Virus record (IMG/VR): IMGVR_UViG_3300020183_000040
Location: 21,187 to 85,186 of that record
DNA length: 64,000 bases
Reading direction: 5' to 3' (one strand)
From: a virus
Shown: in pieces, positions 1 through 9,567 of the stretch
Position numbering within the stretch: the first letter of the stretch is position 1
Layout: every line of letters starts with the position of its first letter
Notes under the pieces: model-generated
What the model was told of the DNA's origin: nothing
Database searches by the model: none
What the model saw: the letters and a program-made list of their open reading frames with translations, nothing else
Made by a program: the position numbers and the translations under genes

Positions 1-3000
1 TCTCAATTTGGGTATATTATTGGAGAAACGTTCAACGTCGGAGCTACAGGATTTATTGGAATATTGGATAGTGCTGTCGTTATAAAGAACAGCACAAATG
101 CTAATGACTTCTTATATGAATTCTCTGAAACTATTACTACGCTTGAGGGAGAACTAGCACAAGTAGAACAGATCAACCTGTCAGTTGGTCAAGAAATTCC
201 TATTGCTAGACTAAGATATACTACTGGCGTATCAACAACTGCTATTGAGGTAATTGCATATAATACTTCTACCCCAACTAGAGTTCCTGACAATGTATTT
301 GTAATTGGCAAATATTATCAATTTGATGCTGAGGTTTTCAAAGTAACTGCAATAGTACATGCTACAGAATATTCAACTATAACTGTACAAAGAGCTCAAC
401 TAGGAACTGCTGCGGCACAACACCAAGCAAATGCTTCCATATATGGAACAGAAATCAATGTAACGGATAAACTAACTCTATCCAAAACAGTTGGAACATA
501 TCAATCAAAACCAGGTCTATTTGATATTCAACTATATGATATTATTGTTGGAGTTCAGTCTGGTTCTGTTGGATTTGTAACAAGGTCATATGCATACACA
601 GACCCAACTACCAACTTACCAATCAATGAGGTAGTTATTTCAGAAGGATCCTCATTCTTTGGACTTCTATTCAACAGAATTACTTCCACAGAATATGCGA
701 ATGTTATTCTTGATAATATTGCAGATTCTCAAATTCAAGTAAATGATTTTGAAACTGCACTAGTATCAATCGATTCTACTTTCCCAGTAGGAGAATTTGT
801 AAACAATCATGTTGTTGTCTACAATACTGCAACTGGAACAATCCAGAACAATGAGTATATTAGAAATTATAAATTTGACTATGGTAATGATACTGGTGTG
901 TTTACTGTTGGAGAAACCGCTGAAATTCGTCAGCTTGCAATAAGAAATAGAGAAGGTGGGTATTTTACTGATGGTCAAATCATCAGAAGTGAAAATTCTA
1001 AAGCAGAAGTTCTTGGATTTGCTCCAGGTAGAAATATTGTCTATCTCGGTAAACAGGCAAGAAGTTCTTCAGCAGGAAAGGATTTCCATATCCCAACATT
1101 TTTTGGGAATGCCAAACTATCTACAGCACAGAAAAAATTCGGAGAATCATCTCTACTTCTAGATGGAAATGGAGATTATCTACAAATATCGCACCCAACA
1201 GAATTTGATCTAACAACTTATACATTTGAAGCGTGGATTTATTTACCAACCACTCCAACTACTGAGTATTCGATGATATTTGCCAATGTCGGACAAAACT
1301 CGTATTGGGGACTCCGTACTGTTGCTGGAGTTACACGTCTGACTTCATATGATGGCAGTACCATCAATGAACAAACAACTGGAACTGGTATTCCATTGAA
1401 TACTTGGACTCATGTTGCTTGGTCTAGGTCTGGTAGTACTATTAGAGCGTTTATGAATGGAGTAATCGTACACACTGGAACTAGCAACGCCACTCCAAAT
1501 GTGACTGGAATTACAATTGGTTATTCAGATAGTTATGCAAATCAATATTTCTTCAATGGATATATCGATGAAGTAAGAGTATCTAATACAAACATTTATG
1601 GACTTGCATTTACTCCTCCTTCTAATATTTTCCAAGGAGATAATAATACAAAACTACTACTTCATTTTGATGGTGCTAATAATGCAACAACCACTGATGA
1701 TTGGTCTGGTGCAGCTAACTGGGCAAATGGGCAAGAATTTGTAAATAGTGGAATTCTATTCCGTTTTTATGATGCAGCAAATCAAATAGAAGATAATATA
1801 AATTTGATTGCTGCCGAAGCAGTATATCGTACAGATGTACATTTCCCCAAACTTCATATTCCAACAACAGTTGCTATCACTTATGGTAGTCAGTTCTATG
1901 ATGTAATTCTTGCAAATCTAAACTTCATTGCTTGGGAAGCATATCAAAGAGTTTCTCCAACTCCTCCAACTGGAACAACAGCACAGGATTGTGTTGATGA
2001 TGTAAAAGATGTTCTTCGTAGTTTAGCTTATAACATCAAACATGGATTCAATTCCAAAGTTTGGGATGCAGCAAAATTGTATGTAAACTCTGGTGCTATT
2101 CAACATCTAACTGGTCAAGTTACAAACTCTGTCAATGTATTCAATCAAGCGAGAAATATTGCAAAACAAATCATCAATAACACTACAGTAACCAAGCAAG
2201 GTTCTCATACTTATACACAAACAACAAATACTTCAATTCCATATGTTATTGGTGGATATACTACTGTTGAGAGCTCTATTGATTCTCTATTCAAGATTGT
2301 TACCGATACACTTCAAAATCCAGCTGGTACAAATAACACTACATATCCATCTTCTGTTGCTGTTCTTCCGAGAACACACCCACCACATACTCAGTGTATT
2401 GCTGATGTCACCCTCACTATCACTGAAATTCTAAAAGATATTAGAAATGGTGGTAATGAATATACCTGGGACGCAGCTTCTCTCTATGTCAACACTGGGG
2501 GATCCACAGCAACACTCAATCATATTGTTGGTGAAGAAGCAGAGACTTCATATGCATATGACAGAGCAAGAGATATTTCTCTACTTGTAATGCGTGGACT
2601 TGAGGTTGGTATTACTGGAGATCATGGTTTTACACAATTCATTGATACAACCATTACGGATGATCCTGCAAATCCAGTTTGTGCTGATGTTGCCAGTACA
2701 ATCAATACTTTATTCGATATTGTAATTGATACAATTGATCTTGCATATACTTCTTCTGGAAATCATCTACTAACAGTACCTAGAACACAGGCAGCGTATG
2801 AATATGCATCTGGAATAGTAGATGCATATAGATCCGACAGTTTTACAATTCGTTCTGTAAATAACACAACTAAAGACTTTTGGACTAATGAAATTAGTCC
2901 AGATACTCAGAGTCGTTACATAGATGCTGCAGATCTCATTGAAATCAATACTGAGGCTATTATTGATGAAACTTCGGGGAGGATGCTCGCTAGATATCCC

Positions 3001-6000
3001 GTACTCCTCACTGAGATGCCCCGTAACCAGGATGGAAGCGGTGCAGGTACAAATAGATGTAAAACTGATTTGACAATCCTTCTAGGCGCTCTAGTGAAGG
3101 ACCTTAGATTTGGAGGTAATCGTTTTACTACTGAGGCAACAAAAAATTACTTAGGTGTAAATGATGAAATTAGGCATATTCGTTTACAACTTTGGGGATC
3201 TTTGTATGCACATGATCAACTTGGTGAAATGTCAAAACTTGCAATCACTGGAGATCTAGCAGCTGTTGCACAATACACAGACTCTGTAATTGTATCTGAT
3301 ATTGGCATCACTCAGGATGCTGGCGGATGTGCTAATGTCAAGACAACGATTGACAATCTGATTCAAAATATGAATGACATTCTTGCTCCTACACCAGATA
3401 GGAATAAGGATGCTGCAGATCTACTCGTTTTCAATAGGAATTACATCGCAGAAGAAGCAATTGGTCTGCTTGAAGATGAATTCTTCTATACTCTAAGTAA
3501 TGGACAAACATATCAGGCATATCAATATCCTGGTGGTAATGTTGATGGAAGAAACAAGTGTATTAGAGATGCAAAAAATATCATAGATGCAGTTGCTGCT
3601 GACCTACTAACAGGTGGAAATAATAGCATTCTTCTTGCTGTAGAAAAATATTTGACTGCTCAACTTGAAATTGATTACATTGAAGATCAACTTGGTGCAA
3701 CTCTATATTCGTGGACTAGAATTGCCTTCCTATGCAAGAAAGCAGTTGCTAACTTACTTCAGTCTGCTAATCAAATTGCACTGTCTACAAGTCATTATGT
3801 TGCTCAACATACGGATAAAGCTGCATATACAGATCCAACGATTACTCATGATATTTCTTCTCCTGGTGGAAATTACAGTTCTGCAGACTGTGTAAATATT
3901 CAAGCTGCAATTGATAACCTAATAAATGCAGCTATTGACACTCTTGCCCCTGGTGGAGATATTGCTATAAATGCATCAAGAATGATGCTTTTCAATAAAA
4001 ACTATTTTGATAAGGAAATTGGTGAAGAAGTTACTAGACAATGGGGACAAATCACAACTGCTCAAAAAACATTTATTGAAGAAGTTGCTGATAATATCAT
4101 TCATGATATTCTAATCACTAAAGAAAGTGTACTTGATAATCAGACTACAGCGCAATATTCAAATGTTCAGACTTACAGAACCCTTAGAAGTTTACTCACA
4201 CCTCTAAACACGACTAATAATCAATTGAATTTGATCCCTGCAGCTCAGGTCGAACAAATTTCTGGAGGAACATGGACAAGCACTGGAAATACTGTATCTC
4301 TAAATGCATCTTCTGGTCCAGATGGAACTCTTACCGCAGATAAATTGATTCCTGGTACAACTGGCACAGATGAACGTGCTGTAAGAAGAAACTTTGTTTT
4401 GACTGCGTATACAACCTATGATAGAGACAATGTAACGTTTGATAATGAATATGTCACTCTTGATCAGGGTGTTGACACTTCATATCAAACATATACTTGG
4501 TCTATATTCTTCAAAGAAGCTGGTTACTCTAATGCAAGAATTAGAGTTCAATGGGATGCAACTCACTTTGCATTTTTCAATATAAATCTAACAAATGGAG
4601 CACCAAGTGATGTATTTGGAACTGGAATAACAGGACTGTCTACAGGAGTTATTCCACATGGAAATGGATGGTACAGGGCATTTATTACCTTTGATGTTCC
4701 ATTTGGTGTTTCATCAGTAGATCTATTTGCATATGGAACGGTGAATGCTTCAGTTACTGCTCCTGGTAATGGAACTAGCGGTGTTCTAATTTGGGGTGCT
4801 AAATTTGCTAAGAGTGGAATTGATATTTACACATCACAAGGAGGAACTCCTTTCTACCCAGATAATGATTATAATGTGAGAAATTATATTCTGGATAGAC
4901 TTGAATTCTTTATGACTAGAGCGATTTCGGGAACACTAATAACTCCATCTCCTCTAGCTACGTTCCCATCTTATACAAATACATCTATTCAATCTGGATA
5001 TACAATTGCGGATATCAATAAATTTATTGAGATACTAATCAATCAATACCAAGAACAACTCACAAACCCATCTTATTATCTTGTTATTGGTATTCAAAAT
5101 GGACTAGTACTTCTACCAAAAACTTATGGGACCAGAATAATCCCAGTTCCTTTGGGCGGAAAAATTGAACAATCTTCGTTTATCTATGGTGTTCTGTCTG
5201 ATAGAAGTGCAGAAATTGCAGGATATATTTTGAATGAAGCACAAGTTGCAAAAACTTATGTGAGGATGAGAATAAACGATATTGAGGATGGTCCATTTGT
5301 TGTCAACGACGACGTGGTTGCCGCTGGGAATCCAGGTATAACAGGAAAAATTTATGGATTCTACTCTGATGAAAACTTCAATTATCTTGATGTAGAAGTA
5401 ACTGCTGGAACATTCAATATCAACTCTCGTATTGAAAGTGATGAGGGTGCTGAAGCTACAATTGTTGCTATTGAACCTCGCCTTCACGTCATTGGACTTC
5501 AAGGTGATTTTGCTGATGGAGTTCCATTCAAAGCATATACAAGTAACGTTACTGCAAATGTTGTAGATTTTATTAGATGTGAAGGAGCAGTTTTGAGTAA
5601 TACTGGTGGAAAACTAACTGTAGATACAGATTCTTTGACTGGTTCTTTTGAAACCAAGAGCGTTGTATTCCCACAAACATCAAGAATTTACCTAGATCTT
5701 ATTCAATATAAAGGTCTTGTATTGAATGTCGGTGATATCATTGTTGCTGATGGTTATGTAAGATTCCAAGTTGCAGTAAACAATAATTTGTCAACTTTCC
5801 AAAGAGGTGGAACCTTATACGGAATTGTCAATGGCACTAAGGACACAAGTAGGAGAGCCATTATAGTAGATCTTGATCTCAACAATAATTACATATATGC
5901 TAAAACATATCTTGGACAATTTGCTAATGGTCAATCATTTGCTTATTACGGAGAGGTTGAGGGAGATCTTCCAGTTGGTTTTGCAACTATTGTAACCAAT

Positions 6001-7332
6001 GTACCTGTTGCTGGTAATGCATCTGGTAGGATAGTAGATATCAAGCAAGTAGGAACTAAAACAAGAGTGTTCTTGTCTGATGTAAGAGGAACCTGGACTA
6101 TTAGAGAGACCGTGGCTGGTAGGGCAGGATATGGTGCTGCAGTTTTTGATACTAAGACTATCAAAGGAAGAATCAAGCGTGCATTCCGTGGATTTGATGG
6201 CGTGCAAACGGAGTTCAACCTCACAACTGCCAATGGAACTCCATACTTCCCAGATCCAGATGGGCATATGTTGATCTTTATCAACGGTATTCTACAACCT
6301 CCAGGTGCAGGCAACGCTTATAGTGCATTCTCAAATGTACTTTCGTTTAGTGAACCACCTGAAGTTGGAGATGCATTTGTTGGATTCTATCTAGGAAAAC
6401 TACGCCAATTGGATGACATTTCCTTTGAATTTGATTCTCTACGTCAATCATTCAACCTGAGACGTTCTGGAATCTTCTATTCTCTAACTCTTACCGATGG
6501 TGTACAATCTTCCGTGATTAGACCAGAAAATAATATCATTGTTTCTCTAAATGGTGTTATTCAAGAACCTGGCATTGGATTTACTCTTGTTGGTTCTCGT
6601 ATTATCTTTGGTGAAATTCCTAGAGTAGGATCTACATTCGTTGCATTCTCTTATGTTGGTTCTGAAGGTGACGTTGACTCGGAAACTGTTGTTCCACCAA
6701 TTGAACCTGGTGATCTTCTAGATATTGAAGGTGAAACTATAGATCGTGAAGTTGCAGTTATTGAATCTTCTAATTCTTTGATTACAATTGATTATCTTGG
6801 ATCTGTGTTTGGTAAAGGCGCTAGTGCAACGGGAGTAATCACTAAAGGAAGAATCAAAGAATCCAGAGTTACATCTGGAGGATCTGGTTATACGTCTAGA
6901 CCACTTGTTAGAATTGACTCTGTTACTGGTTTTGATGCCAATATCAAAGCACTAGTTGGAGTAGAAAGAATTGAAATGATAACCTATGGAAGTGGATATA
7001 AATCTCCAGTGGTTCTTGTAGAATCGACAGTTCCCGATGATTGGACTTCACCAAATATTGCTCTATATGGAGCTGATGGAGTTGCAACAATTCAAGTAAT
7101 ACCTACTACACCTACAGAACCACCTCCAAGTGCAGGCGTTCCTGACAACACTATAAGTACTAGTGGTGGATTTACTGCTGGTGGTGGCGTGGTTGGACAA
7201 ACTACAGGTGGAACTGATACAGAGGGTGGCATATTTGATGGAGAGTTGGACTTCATATGGACTCGTCCAGCAAACTCATATACAACACCTAATTTCAATG
7301 TTGCAAATATATTTGCCAGCAGCACCAGCTAA
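1..7332 (+). CDS. Giant virion structural protein with LamG-like domain (5' partial)
   Basis: The frame is open from base 1, so the true start lies upstream; a TTG at 64 is only an internal codon. At least 2443 residues are visible. Counting from the TTG, residues about 350-530 form a concanavalin/LamG-like domain (LLLDGNGDYLQI, FEAWIYLP, GYIDEVRVS), a fold often used for glycan binding. Four diverged alpha-helical repeats begin near residues 643, 778, 998 and 1165, each with a C-x2-D-rich start and a WDAA-x-YV or equivalent line. Near residues 2040-2200 two copies of an FINGILQPPG-type beta-domain follow each other, then GSGY repeats and a Gly/Thr-rich tail. Such proteins sit in the baseplate or fibre region of cyanomyoviruses. 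No T4 homologue is recognised and the exact role is unknown. Confidence 0.85.
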   Translation, partial: SQFGYIIGETFNVGATGFIGILDSAVVIKNSTNANDFLYEFSETITTLEGELAQVEQINLSVGQEIPIARLRYTTGVSTTAIEVIAYNTSTPTRVPDNVFVIGKYYQFDAEVFKVTAIVHATEYSTITVQRAQLGTAAAQHQANASIYGTEINVTDKLTLSKTVGTYQSKPGLFDIQLYDIIVGVQSGSVGFVTRSYAYTDPTTNLPINEVVISEGSSFFGLLFNRITSTEYANVILDNIADSQIQVNDFETALVSIDSTFPVGEFVNNHVVVYNTATGTIQNNEYIRNYKFDYGNDTGVFTVGETAEIRQLAIRNREGGYFTDGQIIRSENSKAEVLGFAPGRNIVYLGKQARSSSAGKDFHIPTFFGNAKLSTAQKKFGESSLLLDGNGDYLQISHPTEFDLTTYTFEAWIYLPTTPTTEYSMIFANVGQNSYWGLRTVAGVTRLTSYDGSTINEQTTGTGIPLNTWTHVAWSRSGSTIRAFMNGVIVHTGTSNATPNVTGITIGYSDSYANQYFFNGYIDEVRVSNTNIYGLAFTPPSNIFQGDNNTKLLLHFDGANNATTTDDWSGAANWANGQEFVNSGILFRFYDAANQIEDNINLIAAEAVYRTDVHFPKLHIPTTVAITYGSQFYDVILANLNFIAWEAYQRVSPTPPTGTTAQDCVDDVKDVLRSLAYNIKHGFNSKVWDAAKLYVNSGAIQHLTGQVTNSVNVFNQARNIAKQIINNTTVTKQGSHTYTQTTNTSIPYVIGGYTTVESSIDSLFKIVTDTLQNPAGTNNTTYPSSVAVLPRTHPPHTQCIADVTLTITEILKDIRNGGNEYTWDAASLYVNTGGSTATLNHIVGEEAETSYAYDRARDISLLVMRGLEVGITGDHGFTQFIDTTITDDPANPVCADVASTINTLFDIVIDTIDLAYTSSGNHLLTVPRTQAAYEYASGIVDAYRSDSFTIRSVNNTTKDFWTNEISPDTQSRYIDAADLIEINTEAIIDETSGRMLARYPVLLTEMPRNQDGSGAGTNRCKTDLTILLGALVKDLRFGGNRFTTEATKNYLGVNDEIRHIRLQLWGSLYAHDQLGEMSKLAITGDLAAVAQYTDSVIVSDIGITQDAGGCANVKTTIDNLIQNMNDILAPTPDRNKDAADLLVFNRNYIAEEAIGLLEDEFFYTLSNGQTYQAYQYPGGNVDGRNKCIRDAKNIIDAVAADLLTGGNNSILLAVEKYLTAQLEIDYIEDQLGATLYSWTRIAFLCKKAVANLLQSANQIALSTSHYVAQHTDKAAYTDPTITHDISSPGGNYSSADCVNIQAAIDNLINAAIDTLAPGGDIAINASRMMLFNKNYFDKEIGEEVTRQWGQITTAQKTFIEEVADNIIHDILITKESVLDNQTTAQYSNVQTYRTLRSLLTPLNTTNNQLNLIPAAQVEQISGGTWTSTGNTVSLNASSGPDGTLTADKLIPGTTGTDERAVRRNFVLTAYTTYDRDNVTFDNEYVTLDQGVDTSYQTYTWSIFFKEAGYSNARIRVQWDATHFAFFNINLTNGAPSDVFGTGITGLSTGVIPHGNGWYRAFITFDVPFGVSSVDLFAYGTVNASVTAPGNGTSGVLIWGAKFAKSGIDIYTSQGGTPFYPDNDYNVRNYILDRLEFFMTRAISGTLITPSPLATFPSYTNTSIQSGYTIADINKFIEILINQYQEQLTNPSYYLVIGIQNGLVLLPKTYGTRIIPVPLGGKIEQSSFIYGVLSDRSAEIAGYILNEAQVAKTYVRMRINDIEDGPFVVNDDVVAAGNPGITGKIYGFYSDENFNYLDVEVTAGTFNINSRIESDEGAEATIVAIEPRLHVIGLQGDFADGVPFKAYTSNVTANVVDFIRCEGAVLSNTGGKLTVDTDSLTGSFETKSVVFPQTSRIYLDLIQYKGLVLNVGDIIVADGYVRFQVAVNNNLSTFQRGGTLYGIVNGTKDTSRRAIIVDLDLNNNYIYAKTYLGQFANGQSFAYYGEVEGDLPVGFATIVTNVPVAGNASGRIVDIKQVGTKTRVFLSDVRGTWTIRETVAGRAGYGAAVFDTKTIKGRIKRAFRGFDGVQTEFNLTTANGTPYFPDPDGHMLIFINGILQPPGAGNAYSAFSNVLSFSEPPEVGDAFVGFYLGKLRQLDDISFEFDSLRQSFNLRRSGIFYSLTLTDGVQSSVIRPENNIIVSLNGVIQEPGIGFTLVGSRIIFGEIPRVGSTFVAFSYVGSEGDVDSETVVPPIEPGDLLDIEGETIDREVAVIESSNSLITIDYLGSVFGKGASATGVITKGRIKESRVTSGGSGYTSRPLVRIDSVTGFDANIKALVGVERIEMITYGSGYKSPVVLVESTVPDDWTSPNIALYGADGVATIQVIPTTPTEPPPSAGVPDNTISTSGGFTAGGGVVGQTTGGTDTEGGIFDGELDFIWTRPANSYTTPNFNVANIFASSTS

Positions 7333-7355
7333 ATAATCAGGGAAATTCGATACAA

Positions 7356-8309
7356 ATGGCAATATCAACTACTACTGCACAAATATCACAGGGTGATCTG
7401 GTAATCAATACAAATGGTTTACCAGATCCAGCTTTATCTGGAAATCCTCTTGGATCTAGAAGATTTCCAGGAAATCCACCAATTGTAATTGAAGGATATG
7501 ACCTAGAGTACAGATTTACATATCGTGCAGGGCAATCTCAAGATCTTCCAAGCCCACAAGCACTAACGTTAGAGGTTCTTGGTATTGCACTAAATGGAGT
7601 AGCTATAGCTGGTCCTGCATCTCCTCCTGGACCATTACCAGGAACTACAACTAATCCTCCAACTGGATTCACATATAATAGAGTTTTCAACGAAGATCGA
7701 TTTGGAGTAGATATTTGTGGTGGTTATTGCTGCCATTTGACTCTGGAAGATGATGATACTGAATTTGAACAATATCGATATCATTCTGGATCATTTTTAG
7801 TGAACTGTTGGGGATCTAAAGTTATTGCATCAAATACATATTTCCAATCATCAAATTACCAAGGAGATTATTTTCGCCATCCAGATGGGCATTCAAAAAT
7901 TGTAGGATATTGTTTTGATGGATATCCGATATATGGACCATTTGGTTATAGAACTCCTAGTGATCCTCGAAGTGAACCTATCAAAATGCGAAGCTCTTAT
8001 AGACCATTCCCATCACCTAGGATAGGAAGAGAATCTAATTATAGTCAAATTCCTCCAGGCACGTACATTCAAGATTTTGAATATGTAGAAAATCTTGGAA
8101 CTCTAGATCAATATAATGGGAGATATACAAAAACTCCAGACTATCCAACTGGTACATATGCTTACTTCTTAGCATTAGATAAACAAAACAGACCAGTTTA
8201 TCCATATATTTTTGGTAAGGAAACTCGCAAAACCAGAGATTGTAGTTGTGTTGGTACAGATGATCATGACCATGAGCATGATGATCATGACCATGAGCAT
8301 GATGACTAA
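7356..8309 (+). CDS. YHYH-domain virion protein with His/Asp-rich tail
   Basis: This 317-residue protein has a YHYH domain: HSKIVGY begins at residue 179 and is followed by DGYPIYGPFGY. The domain ends in a NGRYTKTPDYPTGTYAYF segment. YHYH domains are common in marine bacterial and cyanophage proteins; their function is not established. Several Cys residues (DICGGYCCHL, DCSCVG) are unusual for a virion protein. The C-terminus is built of two identical heptads DDHDHEH plus DD, an obvious candidate divalent-metal ligand. It starts 24 bases after the giant upstream gene and shares its domain with the gene two downstream. A structural location is inferred from the neighbours; it could instead be a carried accessory enzyme. 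Confidence 0.8.
   Translation: MAISTTTAQISQGDLVINTNGLPDPALSGNPLGSRRFPGNPPIVIEGYDLEYRFTYRAGQSQDLPSPQALTLEVLGIALNGVAIAGPASPPGPLPGTTTNPPTGFTYNRVFNEDRFGVDICGGYCCHLTLEDDDTEFEQYRYHSGSFLVNCWGSKVIASNTYFQSSNYQGDYFRHPDGHSKIVGYCFDGYPIYGPFGYRTPSDPRSEPIKMRSSYRPFPSPRIGRESNYSQIPPGTYIQDFEYVENLGTLDQYNGRYTKTPDYPTGTYAYFLALDKQNRPVYPYIFGKETRKTRDCSCVGTDDHDHEHDDHDHEHDD
8259..8300 (+). repeat. Tandem repeat, 2 x 21 bp
   Basis: Two identical 21-bp copies sit in frame at the 3' end of the YHYH gene and encode DDHDHEH twice. The unit length is a multiple of three, so copy-number changes would keep the reading frame. Confidence 0.9.
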
Positions 8310-8312
8310 ACT

Positions 8313-8320
8313 TATAAATA
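8313..8320 (+). promoter_or_regulatory. Late promoter, TATAAATA
   Basis: Exact T4-type late box TATAAATA, 17 bases before the ATG of the next virion gene, in the short gap after the YHYH gene. Confidence 0.7.
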
Positions 8321-8337
8321 ACTAAAAAACAAAGATA

Positions 8338-9558
8338 ATGGCCAAGCAATCCCTGAATACTGGTTCTGTGCCTAATGATGGTACAGGCGACTCCCTGAGA
8401 GCAGGGGCAACTAAGATCAATTCCAATTTCACTGAGATATATGGTGCAATTGGCAATGGGAATAGCTTGACACTAAATGCTACTAATGCACAAATTGGTC
8501 AAGTGTTGAGGTGGAACGGCAGTTCATTTATTTCTCAGGATTATGGATCACTTACATCAACTCTAGATGTAAATAATTACAGCATCATCTCAAGTAGTAA
8601 TGGTCATATTGTTCTAGACCCAAATGGCACTGGTGATGTGCAGATGGTCTATGGGGGACAGACAACTACGTTTGATGGTTCTACTGGTCAGGCACAAGTT
8701 AGTGGGACAATTTCATACAAAAATGAATATCCTTTGATTACAAATGCTCCAACTAATTCGACACACAAAGGTTATTTTTTCACAGTAAATGGTGACAATA
8801 ACCCAAAAGTCAATATGGGAATCAGTGGAGTTGGAGACGTAACCGCTAATCTCCTAACCAATTATAGTAGTATCAATCTACTTTCAGATGTAGATACTAC
8901 AACTACAGCTCCTACTACAGGGCAAGTTCTAAAATGGAATGGAACTAACTGGACTCCTCAAGCAGACGCTGCAGGAGCTTCTACACAAAATCTTTTCCAA
9001 ACAATAGTTGCTGATACAGGATCTACCACTGCAAATACTCCAACAGATTCTTTGACAATTACTGGTGGAACAAATTGCACCTCTGTCATCACAGGAGATA
9101 CTGTTACTATCAATGTTGATGGTCAGTTTCAATTTGCATCACTGACTGATGTAAACTTTACTAATCTCTCAAGAGGACAAAGTATCACATATGATACAAC
9201 TGGAGGAGGAGCAACTGCTGCTTGGATCAATCAACCATCTCCAACACTATGGTACATTTTCTCAGTTGGATTGAATAATAACTCATATCTAGTTGAGGGT
9301 CCTGGGCAATCACAAACAGATGACCCCGAGCTTCATTTGTATAGAGGATTTACATACGTCTTCGTAAATAATGCTGGAAATAATCACCCACTAAGGATTC
9401 AAGCTTCAACTGGACTATCTGCCTCTGCATATACCATTGGTGTTTCTGGTTCTCAAACGGGAAGGCAATATTTCACTGTTCCGCATAGTGCTCCAAATAC
9501 CCTTTATTATCAATGTACAGTTCACCTAAACATGGGTGGAATTTTATACATCAAGTAA
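8338..9558 (+). CDS. Virion protein with C-terminal cupredoxin-like domain
   Basis: This 406-residue protein starts MAKQSLNTGSVPNDGTGDSL, a common N-terminus of cyanophage fibre and baseplate proteins that probably anchors to the particle. The middle is Thr/Asn-rich beta structure. The last 80 residues look like a type-1 copper (cupredoxin) domain: a strand with NNHPLRI (His350), then LYYQCTVHLNMGG with Cys393, His396 and Met399. The C-x2-H-x2-M spacing is that of amicyanin-type sites. The ligands are seen in the sequence; copper binding is inference. The gene follows an exact late promoter and precedes a protein carrying the same domain. It is probably a late virion component. Confidence 0.8.
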   Translation: MAKQSLNTGSVPNDGTGDSLRAGATKINSNFTEIYGAIGNGNSLTLNATNAQIGQVLRWNGSSFISQDYGSLTSTLDVNNYSIISSSNGHIVLDPNGTGDVQMVYGGQTTTFDGSTGQAQVSGTISYKNEYPLITNAPTNSTHKGYFFTVNGDNNPKVNMGISGVGDVTANLLTNYSSINLLSDVDTTTTAPTTGQVLKWNGTNWTPQADAAGASTQNLFQTIVADTGSTTANTPTDSLTITGGTNCTSVITGDTVTINVDGQFQFASLTDVNFTNLSRGQSITYDTTGGGATAAWINQPSPTLWYIFSVGLNNNSYLVEGPGQSQTDDPELHLYRGFTYVFVNNAGNNHPLRIQASTGLSASAYTIGVSGSQTGRQYFTVPHSAPNTLYYQCTVHLNMGGILYIK

Positions 9559-9567
9559 TAATATAAT

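Noticed and set aside
5113-5502. Minus-strand frames in the giant structural genes (also 5935-6314, 43816-44355 and 22338-22772)
   Set aside because: They lie fully opposite well-supported genes, have no promoters or ribosome sites and resemble no family.
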